DNA of 64,000 nt from Cyanoderma ruficeps (Eukaryota > Chordata > Aves > Passeriformes > Timaliidae), in contig VZDJ01000116.1 of NCBI GenBank assembly GCA_008694505.1, forward strand, positions 19,705,716-19,769,715, written 5' to 3'. This document shows positions 1-12,400 of the stretch, one piece after another. Under the pieces are notes generated by a model. The model was given only the letters and a program-made list of their open reading frames with translations. It ran no database searches and was not told where the DNA came from. Every line of letters begins with the position of its first letter. The stretch's first letter is position 1. The position numbers and the translations under genes were made by a program.

Positions 1-3000
1 CCAAAGAATGAATTTCTTCTAAGCTTAATGCAAACAGGCAGCTGGTCAAAGCAGGGAGCCCACAATGTGTCTTTCCATCTGTGTCCCCAAGGTGACCACA
101 AACTGGGTCACCCCTGGAACGGCACATCTGCTGATACACAGACACATGAAAGAGCAGTGCTGCAGGCTCTGGGGTGCCCCCAGTTTCCCTCTCCATGGGC
201 TGGCTCAACTCAAACAGTGGTGGGAGACTGGGATTTTCTCTTTGGCAAGTTCTCTGCCTTCGTGAGATAAGTTAATAAATCCGTGAAAATCTAGGCAGCT
301 GGCTGTGTGGACCTCCTTTGTGCCCTTCGATCTGTGCACCCATGGCTCTGTGGTGATGCTTACAGCTGCTGACAGGCGATTTGCTGGGGTCTCTGTTCTT
401 TGGTGTGCTTGGTCTTGGCACGAAAATTTCACAGCAGTTAATGAGATCCATTGGCCACAGCAATCCATCCCCTGTGCGTGGAGTGCTAATTAGTGTCAGG
501 CTGTCACAATAGCAAGATGAGTTGCAAAATAAAACCATCAAGTGCACTCTGATTCTGATTTATTACTTATTTTTCTGTCACTGTGACTGAACAATATTAA
601 AAAAAAGAAGTCAGTCTGGCCTCTTCTTTGGCTTCGTGTTCAGCGGTGATGATTTCCCTGTAATTAATGAGGTGCATTATCTAACTCCCTCACCTTGCAG
701 TAAGAAGAAAAGTCCCTTTTTCACTCTTCCATTGTTTCCAAAGAGAAAGTCTCTGAAAGCCTTGGGAACACACAATCGTTCAGAGTGAATGGCCTAAAAG
801 GCAGGCTCCATTCATGGTTCTACACCCTCCAGGGTCCTTTTGTTCTTCAGTTTAATTAGATTTACTGTGGACTGCCTAGCCACACCAGTAAACACTGCAT
901 CCATGTTTCAGGTCGATGCAAAGCAGGTTTTTAGGTTCTTGGGACCCGGTCCTTTTCCATCTGAGCCCCTTTCCACAGCTCTGTCCTCACAGCATTGAAC
1001 AAACCACTGCAGTTTTCTAAGGTGGCACAAAGTTTGCCATATTAAAGTTAACTTCTAAATAAACTATGCACCTGGAAAAATTCTAGAGAATGGGTATTTA
1101 TCACAGCTCTACCTAGAAAAAGCTTGGTGACAGCAGTCTTGCTCTCTCAGATTTGAGATGCTAAGGCTGGGATCAGTCTCACATGGTCTATCCGTTACAG
1201 TGCCAGACAGTTTTTCTCCCAGAATATTCATCCTTCTCCGGCAGTAAATTTTTGCAAGTGGCTTGATTCATATTTATTGTATTTTGTAGACTCTGCCTAG
1301 AGAGTAGCAACTGATTAGAGTAAGTATCCTACTATTAATAATGAAGCAGCAAAATAAGTGTTGGCATAAAATTCATGTGTGTCCATTTGTCTGAGTGTGA
1401 CTTGAATTATCCAGTAGCACTGGCAGAAATACTTTCTTTAGTGCCACCTTCTTTTTTCCTTTTTATTTTTCTCTCTTTTTTTAGCAATATTTATGAGGTG
1501 ATAAAGTTTTACAAATGTTGTAGGAAGGAAAACAAGAATTATCTAAGTCAGGAGAAAATGGTGAATTACCTTTTGATATCATTCTCTAGTCTCTCAGGTT
1601 CTTTCCAGTGGTTTTATGGTTAACCCCATTGAATGATCCATGATCTTGCTGACAATTATTCTTGCAATTAAAGACTGATTCTTATACAGGTCTGTCCATT
1701 TTACACCAGTAGCTTTTGTACTCAGCTCAGTAGGACAACTCAGCAGGGTACTTTATCACACAGCAGCTTCAAATGATCCTGAGTAATGGTGTTTCAGCTG
1801 TAATACATTTAAAATAAAACAATCATAAATATTCTATAGGATACCCTGTTTCAAAGCACACCTATTAGTCTGTTTAGACCTATTTCAACAGGAAGCTTTT
1901 GACTTCCCTTTGGCATTCCAAAAGCAAAACTAATGCCACTATTTTTAACTCGTTTTTTACTTGTAATGATTTAATTTGGTGTGGAGCATTTTCACATGGG
2001 TATACCTGGACATTTTGTTGGTGAGTTTGCCTTTTTCTGTTATCTGCACTGGGTCATTGGCTATGATTTAGACCAGTAACATGACAGCTTCCCCAGCTGT
2101 TGCTTTTTTGCAGTTTACTGGTCTCTTCTTGCTTTGCAAATAGGTCAGTTCTCAGTCATGCACCAGCAGGCTGTCAGCAGTAGTAAAGGGCTCTGTTGAG
2201 CTTCTCAACTGTGGAGACAGCTGAGAAAACCTCTCTGAAATGAATGAGAACAGCAGAGTGGAAGACCTTCAAACTCATCACACTGTTCCACCTTGTTCCC
2301 ATTCCCACTTTGGTCCCATCCATCTCCTTTATGGTTGTGTGGATTGTTTTTTCCTCTTAAGATCTGATCAAGCATTGGATGCACTGTTCTTTTTTTATTA
2401 CTGATTATTTGGGGGTGCTGTTTGCTTGTTTGTTGGCTATTCTTTTTTTCCCCACAGAGGGCAGATTCTGCCCATCTCGTGGAACAAGTCCATAACTGGA
2501 GCTGCCAGTGTGTCCACAAGCTTTTCTTTAAGATGTTTTTCTTCTGCTTGCTGCTATGGTAGAAACTAAAGCAGAGAAGGACTGGGGAATCTGGAAGCTC
2601 TTCTGCTCACCATTTTCTGTCTCTGCTTTAAGAGAGTTTTATTTATTTAAGGAGATAAATGCCTTGTCCTATTCCATGAGTTTTTCTTGGTGTAGACGAA
2701 GTTCTTCAGAAAATTTTCCTGAAACTTATTGTCTCCTGCAGGAATTGGCTTGTGATGGGATGTCTCTTTTTTTATAAAACATTTTTTACGTAAATAAATA
2801 GGAGAAACGGGTATAAAGCTGGAAAGTGAAGAAATAGTAGAGTAATTGTATTAATTGGAGTAATTGTAGAAGAGGCAGTTTGGAAGTTGAATCAGTAAGA
2901 TCAGTCAGTTTTTTATATAAACTGATGTAAATAAGGTTTCAATAGGGTAATAGTTTTTAATTTTTTTTAATCTGTTTCCTATCAGCCTTAGAAAACTGAC

Positions 3001-3205
3001 ACAAACAAGGTCATACAGGATCCTGTAGCATGTTCAGGCCATGAAATTGAGGGTTTTGGGTTCCCCTCTATTATTTGATGTACAGATTCACGTACCTTCA
3101 ATGGCATTTTGCTTTTGTGCAGCCTCTCACAATCCTGATTTTTAAGATCTCCCTGGACAGCTAGCTGTTAATTTATGGTGATTTTGTTCCCTCAAGTGTT
3201 CCTCT
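1..3205. other. Non-coding unique sequence, no gene recognised
   Basis: Stop codons break all six frames. The longest open stretches are about 60-105 codons, and several overlap on both strands (around 200-550), which is the pattern of chance frames. I see T-rich tracts near 1450-1490 and 2390-2450 and several AATAAA hexamers, which are expected by chance in AT-rich DNA. No exon with flanking splice signals and a recognisable protein, no RNA gene and no transposon could be supported. Confidence 0.6.
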
Positions 3206-3408
3206 GAATCACAGAATTGTTTAGGTTCAAAAAGATCTCCAAGGTCATCAAGCCCAACCACCAACCCAGCAATGCTAAGTTTACCTACAAACCATGTCCC
3301 TAAGCTGCACATCCACATGACCTCCAAGGACTTCCCGGTGAGGTGACCCAGCCTTGTTCCTAGGCAGTGTCTCCCAACACCTGGCAACGCCTTTAGTGAA
3401 GAAATCAT
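3206..3408 (-). mobile_element. CR1 LINE fragment (3' end, 5'-truncated)
   Basis: Read on the + strand, this is the reverse complement of the CR1 non-LTR retrotransposon 3' end. It starts with the tail repeat GAATCACAGAAT (3206-3217). It then passes through a TTTAGGTTC...GATCTCCAAGGTCATCAAG block, a CCAACCACCAACCCAGCA block, AACCATGTCCCTAAGC near 3290-3307, and ends in TTTAGTGAAGAAATC. This order matches the 3' region of CR1 families from birds. By eye it diverges roughly a quarter from a typical consensus and lacks all upstream LINE sequence, as is usual for CR1, which is commonly 5'-truncated on insertion. The 88-codon frame across it (3142-3408, minus) comes from the element's 3' end and is not a host gene. 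The subfamily cannot be assigned by eye. Confidence 0.88.
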
Positions 3409-3939
3409 GATGATAAAATGGGAAGTGAATGACTAAAAGCCCATGCCGTTCTTTTTGTCTGAACTGAAATATATTTTAAATGAAGGCCTGTTCACCCTGC
3501 AGGCTGCAAGTGCTAGTTATTTTGTATAATATTTCATATTCAGAGCTTCAGGGTATACAACAGGTGTAGAATAAGCAATCTTATAGAAGACATCTGTGCA
3601 AGTGGTACTAATTTTTTTCATAAGTAGGTCATAGGAAAGAGCAATCCAATATGAGAGTCTTTGTTCATTTAAATGTCTAAAAACCAGTCTAACTAATTAA
3701 AAGAATGAGAGTGTACAAGAAAAATCCCACATGACAGAACAAACAACATTTGAAAGAAGGCAGTTTGTTTTCTAATATGTGCTTTACTTTTTATCAGTTA
3801 AAGCCCCCAAAATTGTATCCCTTTGAGTTAATTTAGTTTTTTAAGAACATAACTTGCTTTGTTAATTTGACATGGACTTAGCCTGTTTACATAAAACACC
3901 CTAGCAAAAGAGATTGGTAGAGTTTCCCTTGTAAAGACA

Positions 3940-4130
3940 GAGTTCTTTTCAGTTAATTATATGCAAATCAGCTTTGTTAACAAACACCTAAATAACTCTG
4001 CCTTGTCTTCATTAGCCCGGGAGATACAGTACATTTCTCAAGGAACTAGACAAGGAATATTAATCAAAGCAGCTTGTAAGTTTTAATGAGCTTATTAATC
4101 GTTGACCTCTGTATTTCCAAGAAATGGCAT
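3940..4130. promoter_or_regulatory. Candidate enhancer-like conserved block
   Basis: The block packs a homeodomain-type TTAATTAT (3953-3960) directly against a POU octamer ATGCAAAT (3961-3968). GTTAACAAAC and several more TAAT/ATTA cores follow, up to about 4105. Homeodomain and octamer motifs side by side, in complex non-repetitive sequence, are typical of developmental enhancers in vertebrate gene deserts. Conservation is not visible from one sequence, and single motifs of this length occur by chance, so this is inference only. There is no neighbouring gene in the window to link it to. Confidence 0.22.
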
Positions 4131-4844
4131 TAAAACTGGAAGATAACTGAGATATTTTTGTGCAGAAATATTATGCAGATATATATGGGAAAAGCATTCA
4201 TGGCCAAATTTGGGTCATGCAAAATAAAACCTTAATCTAGCTGCTAGCATATTGATAACTCATGTTTTTCTAAAAAAATATATGCCAGCTGATGAGGGTT
4301 TAGGGATAAACATTCTTCTCGCACTAAAAGAGCATTCAACGTTGTAGAGGAAGATGAGAAAAAGTGGAATAAAGTTCAGTTTTGTTGTTTCCTAGAGTGG
4401 GCTTTTTAACATTCCAAACCAGCAGTGATGAGTTCTGGATTTGCTTCCTGAGTGGACCTCCTGAATGTCAGGTGATTCTAGCTCTTTAGGTTTTGAACAA
4501 TTTATAAGGTAAAAATAATGCAAAATACAAGCACAGAATGAACATGGAGGAAAGGCTGGGACAGGTCTCTGTCTCCATGGACAGCTGCCCTGGTCCCACC
4601 CTGCACATCAGCCCCATTAAGGATAATTGGAGGGGAAACCCAGCCTGAAGAGTCTGGTGGTGAAGTTCATCGATGTCTGCCCTGGGGGCAGCCTTCAAGT
4701 CTGACCCTCAGCAGAGATCGACCCTGGCTGCCCTCCCTGCTGAAGAGAGGAGTGCTGTGCTTTACATGGCTAATCCGAGAAATGTGAAACCTGAAGCCCA
4801 GCTCTGGCAATAGCCTTTAATGCTGTGTGCAGGAGCAGACTCCG

Positions 4845-4930
4845 GTGAAATTAATCCTCTAATTAATTTCTAATAGCTGTCTAGCCATGTGTCAACAAAC
4901 AAGGAGAATACATGACAATAAAAACATCTG
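4845..4930. promoter_or_regulatory. Candidate homeodomain-motif cluster
   Basis: A dense run of TAAT cores includes the bicoid-class core TAATCC at 4852-4857 (the type bound by OTX/PITX/CRX factors) and two overlapping ATTAAT/AATTAAT motifs in about 30 bases. This is motif content only. AT-rich DNA gives TAAT often, so the call is weak. Confidence 0.15.
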
Positions 4931-5907
4931 TCAGAGTCAGTAATATGCAGTGTTGCTTCAGAGGGAGATAGACAAGAAGGGAGGGAAAATGGTTACAACA
5001 AGGAGTAAAACAAGGCAAACCACGGGCTGGGGTTAAGTGGAGCCTAAGCAGGAAAGACAGATTGTGATTTGCCAGCTGATCTTTCCTAATTTGATTTGGC
5101 CATTTCCAATTCTGAAGGATAAATGAATTACCTGGGTGGGAGGATGAATAGCTCATGATTGGCTTCTGGTACCTGAGTCTCTGGTCTCCAGCTCTGACCC
5201 TTTGTGGCAACAACAGATGACGGTGACTCTAATTTGTGCCACTGCCATCCATGTGAAACCATGGTAAATCCCCACAGATTTATACAACCAAGGCCTGTGT
5301 AGTGAGGAGCAAAGATGGCAAACAAAAGTACTGGAAACCAGACTGTACTTCATTTGGTGCAGCAGGAACACACTTGAGAAAAACTTGAGGAACCTGAGAA
5401 AATACTCTATCATCCTGTAACCTGTGCCAGAACTTTTTCACCAAAAATTTTTGCAGGTTGGGAAGAAATTAAGATTATGGAGTTCTTATGATTACTTTTC
5501 ATTTTTGATGAGATATAGCTGAGTAAGGAATATTTTTATGAGTTTTACTAGGTTCATTACACATAAAAAAAACCCAAAAAACCAAAAAGCAAACCATTGA
5601 AAAGAGTTTTTTCTGAGATATTTCTAATTCCTGGAACATTAAAGACCCAGGAAACATCAAATGGCCATCTGTCCAGAGATCACATGGTTTGGGGAGAACA
5701 GAGCTGCAACACAGCCCAATTCTTTTATTAGTCTTTGACTTCTGTATTCCAGTTCTCTCGGGTTTTAGATATTTCCTTGAATTTTTGAGCCAAATAGTCA
5801 TAAAAACTGCAACGCATCCCAGTTTTAAATCTGCGAAATGCTCTTGGCAATAATTCTGAGTGACATAAAGCAGAGTAGTTGCCTGGTGGTGGCAGCTTTG
5901 GGGGGAA

Positions 5908-5948
5908 TTTTGTTTTGCTTTGTTTTGTTTTGCCTTGCTTTGTTTTGG
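5908..5948 (+). repeat. (TTTTG)n imperfect microsatellite
   Basis: A run of TTTTG/CTTTG pentamers follows a G6 run and ends in a T7 tract. About eight pentamer units are visible, with C substitutions. It produces a lysine/glutamine-rich frame on the opposite strand that should not be read as protein. Confidence 0.85.
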
Positions 5949-8900
5949 TTTTTTTCCCCCATGAAAAAACATTCTGCTCTGAACAAGTCACAGACTCTCT
6001 GGAAACTATAAAAGGCAATTCAGTCTCCTCTTTTCCATTTTAAATCTCTTCAATCAGTTCTTTCTTCCTACCATCATTGCTGACATTGATTTATGTCAAT
6101 TAAGATTCTTGTGTTGGAGTACCATAATTAGCCCCTGTCGGTACTAATTCTCATCCCTTTGGATCATAGATAGAACTAAAATCCCTGTGGCCTAGCTCAG
6201 AGGCATTTGCTTACCTGGAAACTGGAAAAGGACAAGTTCCACATAGTCCAGTGAGGTATGTTTGGGACCAGGAAAATGTTTCAATGCCTGTCTAGTTGAA
6301 TCTGTGGATCTGCGTGTTTTGAACGGGTTCATGTACTTTCTTTCTGATGTTATTTTCTACAAATCCTCCTTTGACCTTCTTTAAAGGATGGAAATTACCC
6401 AGAAAATAGCTCTACCCATAAGGCCCTAAAGGGCTCTAATATAGATCCATTACTCAGAAGTGGCTGTAAGTTTCCAAAAATGTGCTTTTAAATGGAGTTG
6501 TTAAACATGCTGTTATCCTTGGAAGAAAAGAATATGAATAATGCAAGTTACCTTGGGTAGTTGTTTGCTACTCTAGGTCAGTTTGACCACTCTTCATATC
6601 TTCAGAGGGGCTGTGAGATACCCGTCACATGCCAGATTTCCCTGCCTCCACTCCTTGCATAAGGGAATTGCAGTTTAATGTGTCCATGCAGCAACCTGAA
6701 GTGTCCTAAGAAGGGTGGCCCCTACTCACCCAGGAATCTTGCTGGAGCAGTGTTGGTGTGAACCACATCAGTCAAATCCAAACCAGAATGCACACTGCTA
6801 CACTGGGTGTAAGAAAAATTTCATAGAAAAGGTCAATAGGGATAGATCTGTGTGTCTCCTTTTATTTCTTCTCTGGGATATTTTTACAGCTCGATGTCCT
6901 GGCTCCACCAGTTGCTTTTTGGTTTTGGGTTGTTTTTCTTTTCTTCTTAAAAAGCCAAGAGATAACACCTAGAATGACATGTTCAAATAAAGCGCCTGAA
7001 GATCAATGCCTTGCCTGGTGAAAGTCCAGTGCTTAAGATGAGACCTTTTCAGAGTAGATATGAATCCAGTGCCTCACCTGCTCTGTGAGAAAGAGCCATG
7101 ATAAGGCAGCATGCGAAAATATGTACCTCAAACTCCTCATCCTCACACACACACGGAATTTATTGTAAAATCTGCAGTAAATTGTTGTCAAGCTTTGTAA
7201 ACATGGAATTCAGCACTGTTACATCTGAGTCTTGCATAAAATGCTTGCAAAAGGTTCCAGTAGCCTTCAGGGAGAAGGCTGTATACATTATAAATGGTTA
7301 ATGCTTCATGGGATAGAGATTCAGTGAAGCGGGAAAGTGCTTGTTCAATTACTTTTTTGTAGGGTTTTTTTGGGGGATTCTTTTCTGCTTTTCTTTTCCG
7401 TCTTTCTCTCTGCCTGTGAGTCTCTGGATGCCCACTCTTGCTGGGGACTGAGGAAACTGAAGTTTGATGAACCAGAACCTGTTTCAGACCTTAAACATTT
7501 ACATTCAGTGCTGCCAGCATTTGGGATGCCTTTTTACTTTAGTTGAGCAGGTAGGATGAGTCTTGCACCTAAAGATCTTTTTTCCACACCAGTGACTCTA
7601 CTTAAAGAGATAAGAAGCCCTGTAATATTGATCAGGTTAAGAAAGCATCAAATAACCTTTCACCTCTCTCTGATCAGCTTTCTGTATCAAAATATGAACA
7701 TGAAAATAAAAGCATTAAGCTCTGAGCCTTTCCTTTCATGCTCAGGAAAGCTTATATACACTAAAGAACATTCTGTATCACAGAAAGCAGCTGTGTTTGA
7801 GGTCTGGGATTAAACATCATTTGGGAATATTTGAATCCAGGACAGATATTTTTGCTGCTCTCAGTGTATAGAGATCTGATTTTCTGATTCAGCTGGGGAG
7901 AAAGACTCCAGTTTTTCTTTAAACACAATAATGTTTGAAGAAAGGTAGTAGAGAAAGCTTCTCTGATTTACATGTTTCAGTGTAGTTTTTCAAGGTATGT
8001 GATCAACTGAAATTAATTGGAAAATTTAGCCAGGCAAGACTAAAGTGCCTAGACTGCTTATATGCCAGCTTCATACTGAAGCCTCAAGTCTTTAATAAAA
8101 GTGAATAAATTCAAAATATCCATATTACACATATATTTAAAATATCTCACGTTTTAAATTGAGAAGCTGTCCATGCCAGTGAGTCAACAGGCACAGGGTA
8201 GCCTGGGCTTTGATTTAACTGGAGTCCTTTTGGTGTAACATCAGTTCGGTGCTTGGCAGGGAAGAGCAAAACATGTCCTCAGCCAAGTGGGGAAGAAAGA
8301 CGGGGTTGAAATTTTTTTCTGTGTAAATGGTCAAGTCTGCAAGGACACATGGGTTTAAAAGGTATTAGAATAGCCACAGGTGAGAAACCAGGAGACCTCC
8401 TTTTATTGGGAAAGATGGAAATCAGTTCACTGGGAGGGCTGGAAATCACCACCATCACAAATGGTGGTATCAACTGCTTGTGTTGATAATTATAAAAAAC
8501 ACATTACATAGAGTTGATTCTTGCTTCCTGGAGCTGGTTGGGTGAGGCAATAATCCTGAGGTCTCTTTTGACTCTATTTTCTATATTTTTCAAATTTATG
8601 ATACAGAAAATGACTAATTTTCTGACAGCTAAATGTGAGTCCACATTCACAGGGAAACACACATGGAGAATCTGAACGCAGTGCCTGCAGTGCTAATTTT
8701 TAGAAGTTTAGAGTGGAAGAAAAAGTAAAGTATCCTTCAAGATAATGATCAAGTTAGCCTGTCTCATCCAAAAAAGCAGCTTTTTTGTGTCCTGTACTGA
8801 CAAACTATTGATGGGAGGAAGTCCTAATAAAGGAACAGGAACCCTGGGGCTATTCAAGGGAACTAAAAAGCCTTGGACACTCCTACATTCACCATGTCTA

Positions 8901-9100
8901 TATTGAAAATGAATGCAGTGAAGGGAAGGGTAGAAAAAACTTTATCTGTTGCATCTGCACGCTTTCTTTTTGAGTGAATGCCCAGAGCTGCAGTTGTTGC
9001 TGCCCTCTGGGGATGGGGTGGTGCATCAGAGGACGCAGCACATCTGTGTGCTCCTGGGTTCTTACTTTTTTTCCATCAAATCTGGTGTAACAGTGAAGCC

Positions 9101-9316
9101 ACCCATCATATCACCCCCCATCTCATCACCCCCATCCCATCACCCTCCATCTCATCACCCCCATCTCATCACCCCCATCACATCACTCCCATCCCATCAC
9201 CCCCATCCCATCACCCCCATCCCATCACCCCCATCTCATCACCCCCATCTCATCACCCCCATCTCATCACCCCCATCTCATCACCCTCCATCTCATCACC
9301 CCCATCTCATCACCCC
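9101..9316 (+). repeat. 14-bp C-rich minisatellite
   Basis: There are about 15 tandem copies of a 14-bp unit close to ACCCCCATCTCATC. Variants read CCCATCCCATCA, and some units carry an extra base (ACCCTCCATCTCATC), so the phase shifts slightly along the array. Because 14 is not a multiple of three, each frame reads through the array as Pro/Ser/His/Ile-rich low-complexity peptide. The 123- and 142-codon frames here (8949-9320, 8978-9406) are artefacts of the array. The minus strand has a GGGGG run in nearly every unit, separated by about nine bases, giving G-quadruplex potential. The C-to-T variants cluster: CCCATCCCATC units occupy about 9190-9232, while CCCATCTCATC units dominate on both sides. 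Confidence 0.95.
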
Positions 9317-9430
9317 CTAGCCCTTCACTCCCCTCCCGTCACCCACGCAGAGCATCCCCCATCCCTCTCCTCCTGCCTGCCCACGGTGCAGCACATGCGG
9401 CCGTAGCTGCGTCTGCAGAGACCTCTCGTG
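9317..9430. other. GC- and CpG-enriched patch beside the minisatellite
   Basis: Seven CpG dinucleotides fall within about 90 bases (9338 to 9428), including a GCGGCCG at 9397-9403, while CpG is scarce across the rest of the window. It is far too short for a classical CpG island, and no promoter elements or exon are recognisable. It may be part of the minisatellite's ancestral GC-rich sequence or a weakly methylated site. Confidence 0.4.
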
Positions 9431-12400
9431 GAGATGCAGCAGATACCAGGAGAGGGAACTGCCTTTTTTAAGTGTTTAATTCCTTCACGACCTTAGTGAA
9501 ATGGAAAAGGCCTTTCTCCCTAGGGATGAAGCAGTCCCCCAAGAATTATGCAACTGGACCCTGTAGGTGAGGTATTGCGGAATTTTCTAGGTGCATAATA
9601 AAAACCATCCTTGCAGAAATGTGTTGTGAAAGGAATTTAGATTCTGCTCTCTCTCTCACAAAAATATATTTTTTTGTTGATCTGGGGGCCTTTTTGGGTG
9701 GGGGTTTTTTGTTGGATTTTTTTTTTTCGGTCTCTGATGACAGTGAAGCCCCAAGGGGAGCATGACAAGGCACATGGTTCTGCATTCTACAGTACAGACA
9801 TCATTTCCAGCATTTCCCATCACTGCACCTTCCTCAGTGTAGTAGCTTGCTTTAATCTCGCTGGTTTGGAAGTAGGACGCAAAGAACAGAGTTCTGCAAT
9901 TCATGGAAGGTTTGATGCCTTCTTTAATCTTTTACCTGTTTGGAATCAGAAGGAGTTGAAGAAAGATCAGCATTGACTCCATCGAGTAATAAAACATCCA
10001 AACCAGGACTTAGGATCTCTCTCCAAACTCTTGTGTCTTAAGTTCTCCCTCTTTTTCTCCCTCAATTATATCCTTTCCTGCTAAATTTTCTCTGCAGTGT
10101 AAGCACGAGCAGATTCAAATACTGTCTTCTTTTTCTATTCAATCAGTCTTGAAAGGAATATTTATCTGAGTCTAAAGGAGAGGCAGGGAAGCCTCTCTTT
10201 CCCACCTTAAACATGGGGTCTGGGCCTGTTATAAACTCACAAGTTGTCAGCTTAACGCCTTTTTCCATGTCTGGACCAGTGTTCTCTGTGTGTTTTCTCT
10301 TCACTATCGGTTTTTCCCTATGCCCTCTTTGCATGAGTGTGTAGAACCCAGATGTTTAAGAAATCTGCCTTTGCTGTAGTTGTTGAATGCACTGGCATCA
10401 AAAACAAAAACAAAATAAAATAAAATAATAAAAAAAAATAAAGTCAGTTCAGTGCTGCATTTCCAAGCCTGAAGTGTGCAGGCCAAGGTTCACATGTGAG
10501 AACCCCAGAGCCTCTCAGTACCTTTTTACAGCCTTTGGTTTAGCATCAGCTCTTCCCCAGCTAAAGAAACAAGACTAGTTAGCACAGCTTTGGTTGTGCC
10601 CCTGCTTACCTTCCTGCTTGGACCAATTTTGATCAGATAATGAGAGAAGATGATAACATCTTTAATGCATTGACTTTTTTTTTACCTGTTAAATAGTACA
10701 AGCGAAACAAAGGATACAGAAAATTCCTCTCAAGATGTGAGTACACAGACAATCCAACTGCAACAGTTCAATCAGATCATAGGAACTCATCTGTAAAACC
10801 TTTGGTGCATATTTGCTCTCTGCTCCTTTGCATGAGGAAAATAGACTTTACCGTATCTACAGAGCCTTTATGATGAAAGTCCAAATAAACTCTCATTGTA
10901 AACTCTGTAAACATCATTTTTTTTTTTTGCTCCTCTCTCTTGGCCCTTGAAATGTGTGCGTACAGAGTTTCCAGAGGAAATTTCAGAAAGCTGATGCAGA
11001 TGGACACCTCTATAGATATTCAGGTCTTCTTGGATGTGGCAGCATCACACAATGACATCATAAAACCTGTCAGAATGCTGTGAGAGAAAGCAGAAATAGC
11101 TCTTTTAAACTTTTTTCCCCCCTAATCTTATTCTGCATCCCCTATCTGGTTGGAGTGCAATTAAATACAATGGGAGTTGTGAATGATGAGCAAATCTGAA
11201 TTTTGGTCTTTATGCTTCTGAATAATCAAATAAGAAGTTAGTGTGAATGACTGTGAAAACCACAAATCCAAAATAGAAAGATAAATACCTCCTCTGAAAG
11301 ACTGCTAGTATGAAATTAATGTCAGATTCCCACTCTGGGTCCTCAGTAAAAGATAAAACGAAAATCTGTGCTTCTGCCTCTTCTCTAGAGTTGCAATAGA
11401 TGCACATTTTCATTTCCCTCTTTTCTCTTCCCTCTTGGCCTGGAAGTCAAGAAGAAGGTCCTGTATGGAATTTATTGGCAATTGTAAGAGGTGAAAGTTT
11501 TTTAATTAGCTATTAAAATGCATACTAATGTCAGAGCTTTAGAGAATGTGCTCATATGATGTGTTAATGCAATTTTAATGTGGAAAATTAAGGGGGGGGC
11601 TTTATTTAAAAAAAAAAAAAGGGTCTATGGAGCATTACCTAATGAGCTGGCTGGATCTGCTTGGTCATCATATTATTTCACCTTTCTTGTTCCCAGGCCC
11701 TTTTCACAGGGCTTAATCTAAGCGAGAGAAGTTGCAGGTGTATTGTCCTCATCATGACAAGGTCCTCATTCCCTGACTCCAGCCCTGGGTATTGCAGGCC
11801 AGGTTACAAGAGCTCCTGACCTTGGGTTTGTTCTCACCCACGTGCCACTAAGTTGTACGTGATGAGGAAGAAGTGAAAAGATCAACCCAGATCCTGTCAG
11901 AGATGTCAGTAACAGCCAGAGAAAGATGAAAATTGATGCAAATATTATCCCTTGCCTGAGTGTTTCAGCCCACAGTGTAGATCTCGTCTCTCTTAGTTTT
12001 CTCTGTGATTGTGATAATGATTTTAAAAACAGCAAAAGATACTTTGCATTTTCTTAACATTATCTGGCTCTACTACCAAGACTGGTTACTTCAGCTGTTT
12101 TTCTTTTTCCTTTGTTTCTGGGCTTTAGAAATGATCCCTACAGAACAACCAGAAACTTTTGTTGTCTTCCCACTCCAGTTAAGTTGAGATTCCCATACAG
12201 ACCAGTGAGAGCCCCAGGCCACTCTCCAGTGAAGTCTGTCCTTATGTGAACCTACCCTGGTTGATGCTACAGGCAGTTCTCTCCATGTGAAAGCAGCTCT
12301 TTGGAAGAAAGAACATTCCTTCAGGAACTGGATCCAGCAAGTCATGAACATATAATGCAGCTGTGATTGTTGCTTAATGTTATCCAAGGAGAATGACTGG

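Larger units (their letters stand above)
3409..9100. other. Non-coding unique sequence, no gene recognised
   Basis: This is AT-rich unique sequence with only short chance frames. A 157-codon minus-strand frame at 5499-5972 runs through an A/T-rich simple repeat, giving a lysine/glutamine-rich low-complexity segment, and is not credible as a gene. Sub-features are the candidate regulatory blocks at 3940-4130 and 4845-4930 and the (TTTTG)n tract at 5908-5948. Elsewhere I see pyrimidine-rich patches such as 7355-7415 and nothing that indicates a gene or mobile element. Confidence 0.55.

Noticed and set aside
3142..3408. 88-codon minus-strand frame
   Set aside because: It lies in the CR1 3' end, which is not protein-coding for the host.
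5499..5972. 157-codon minus-strand frame
   Set aside because: It is partly made of the lysine/glutamine-rich translation of a (TTTTG)n tract; the remainder is unrecognised.
8949..9406. Pro/Ser/His-rich open frames over the minisatellite
   Set aside because: They are produced by the 14-bp repeat reading through all frames; no conserved domain or start context.
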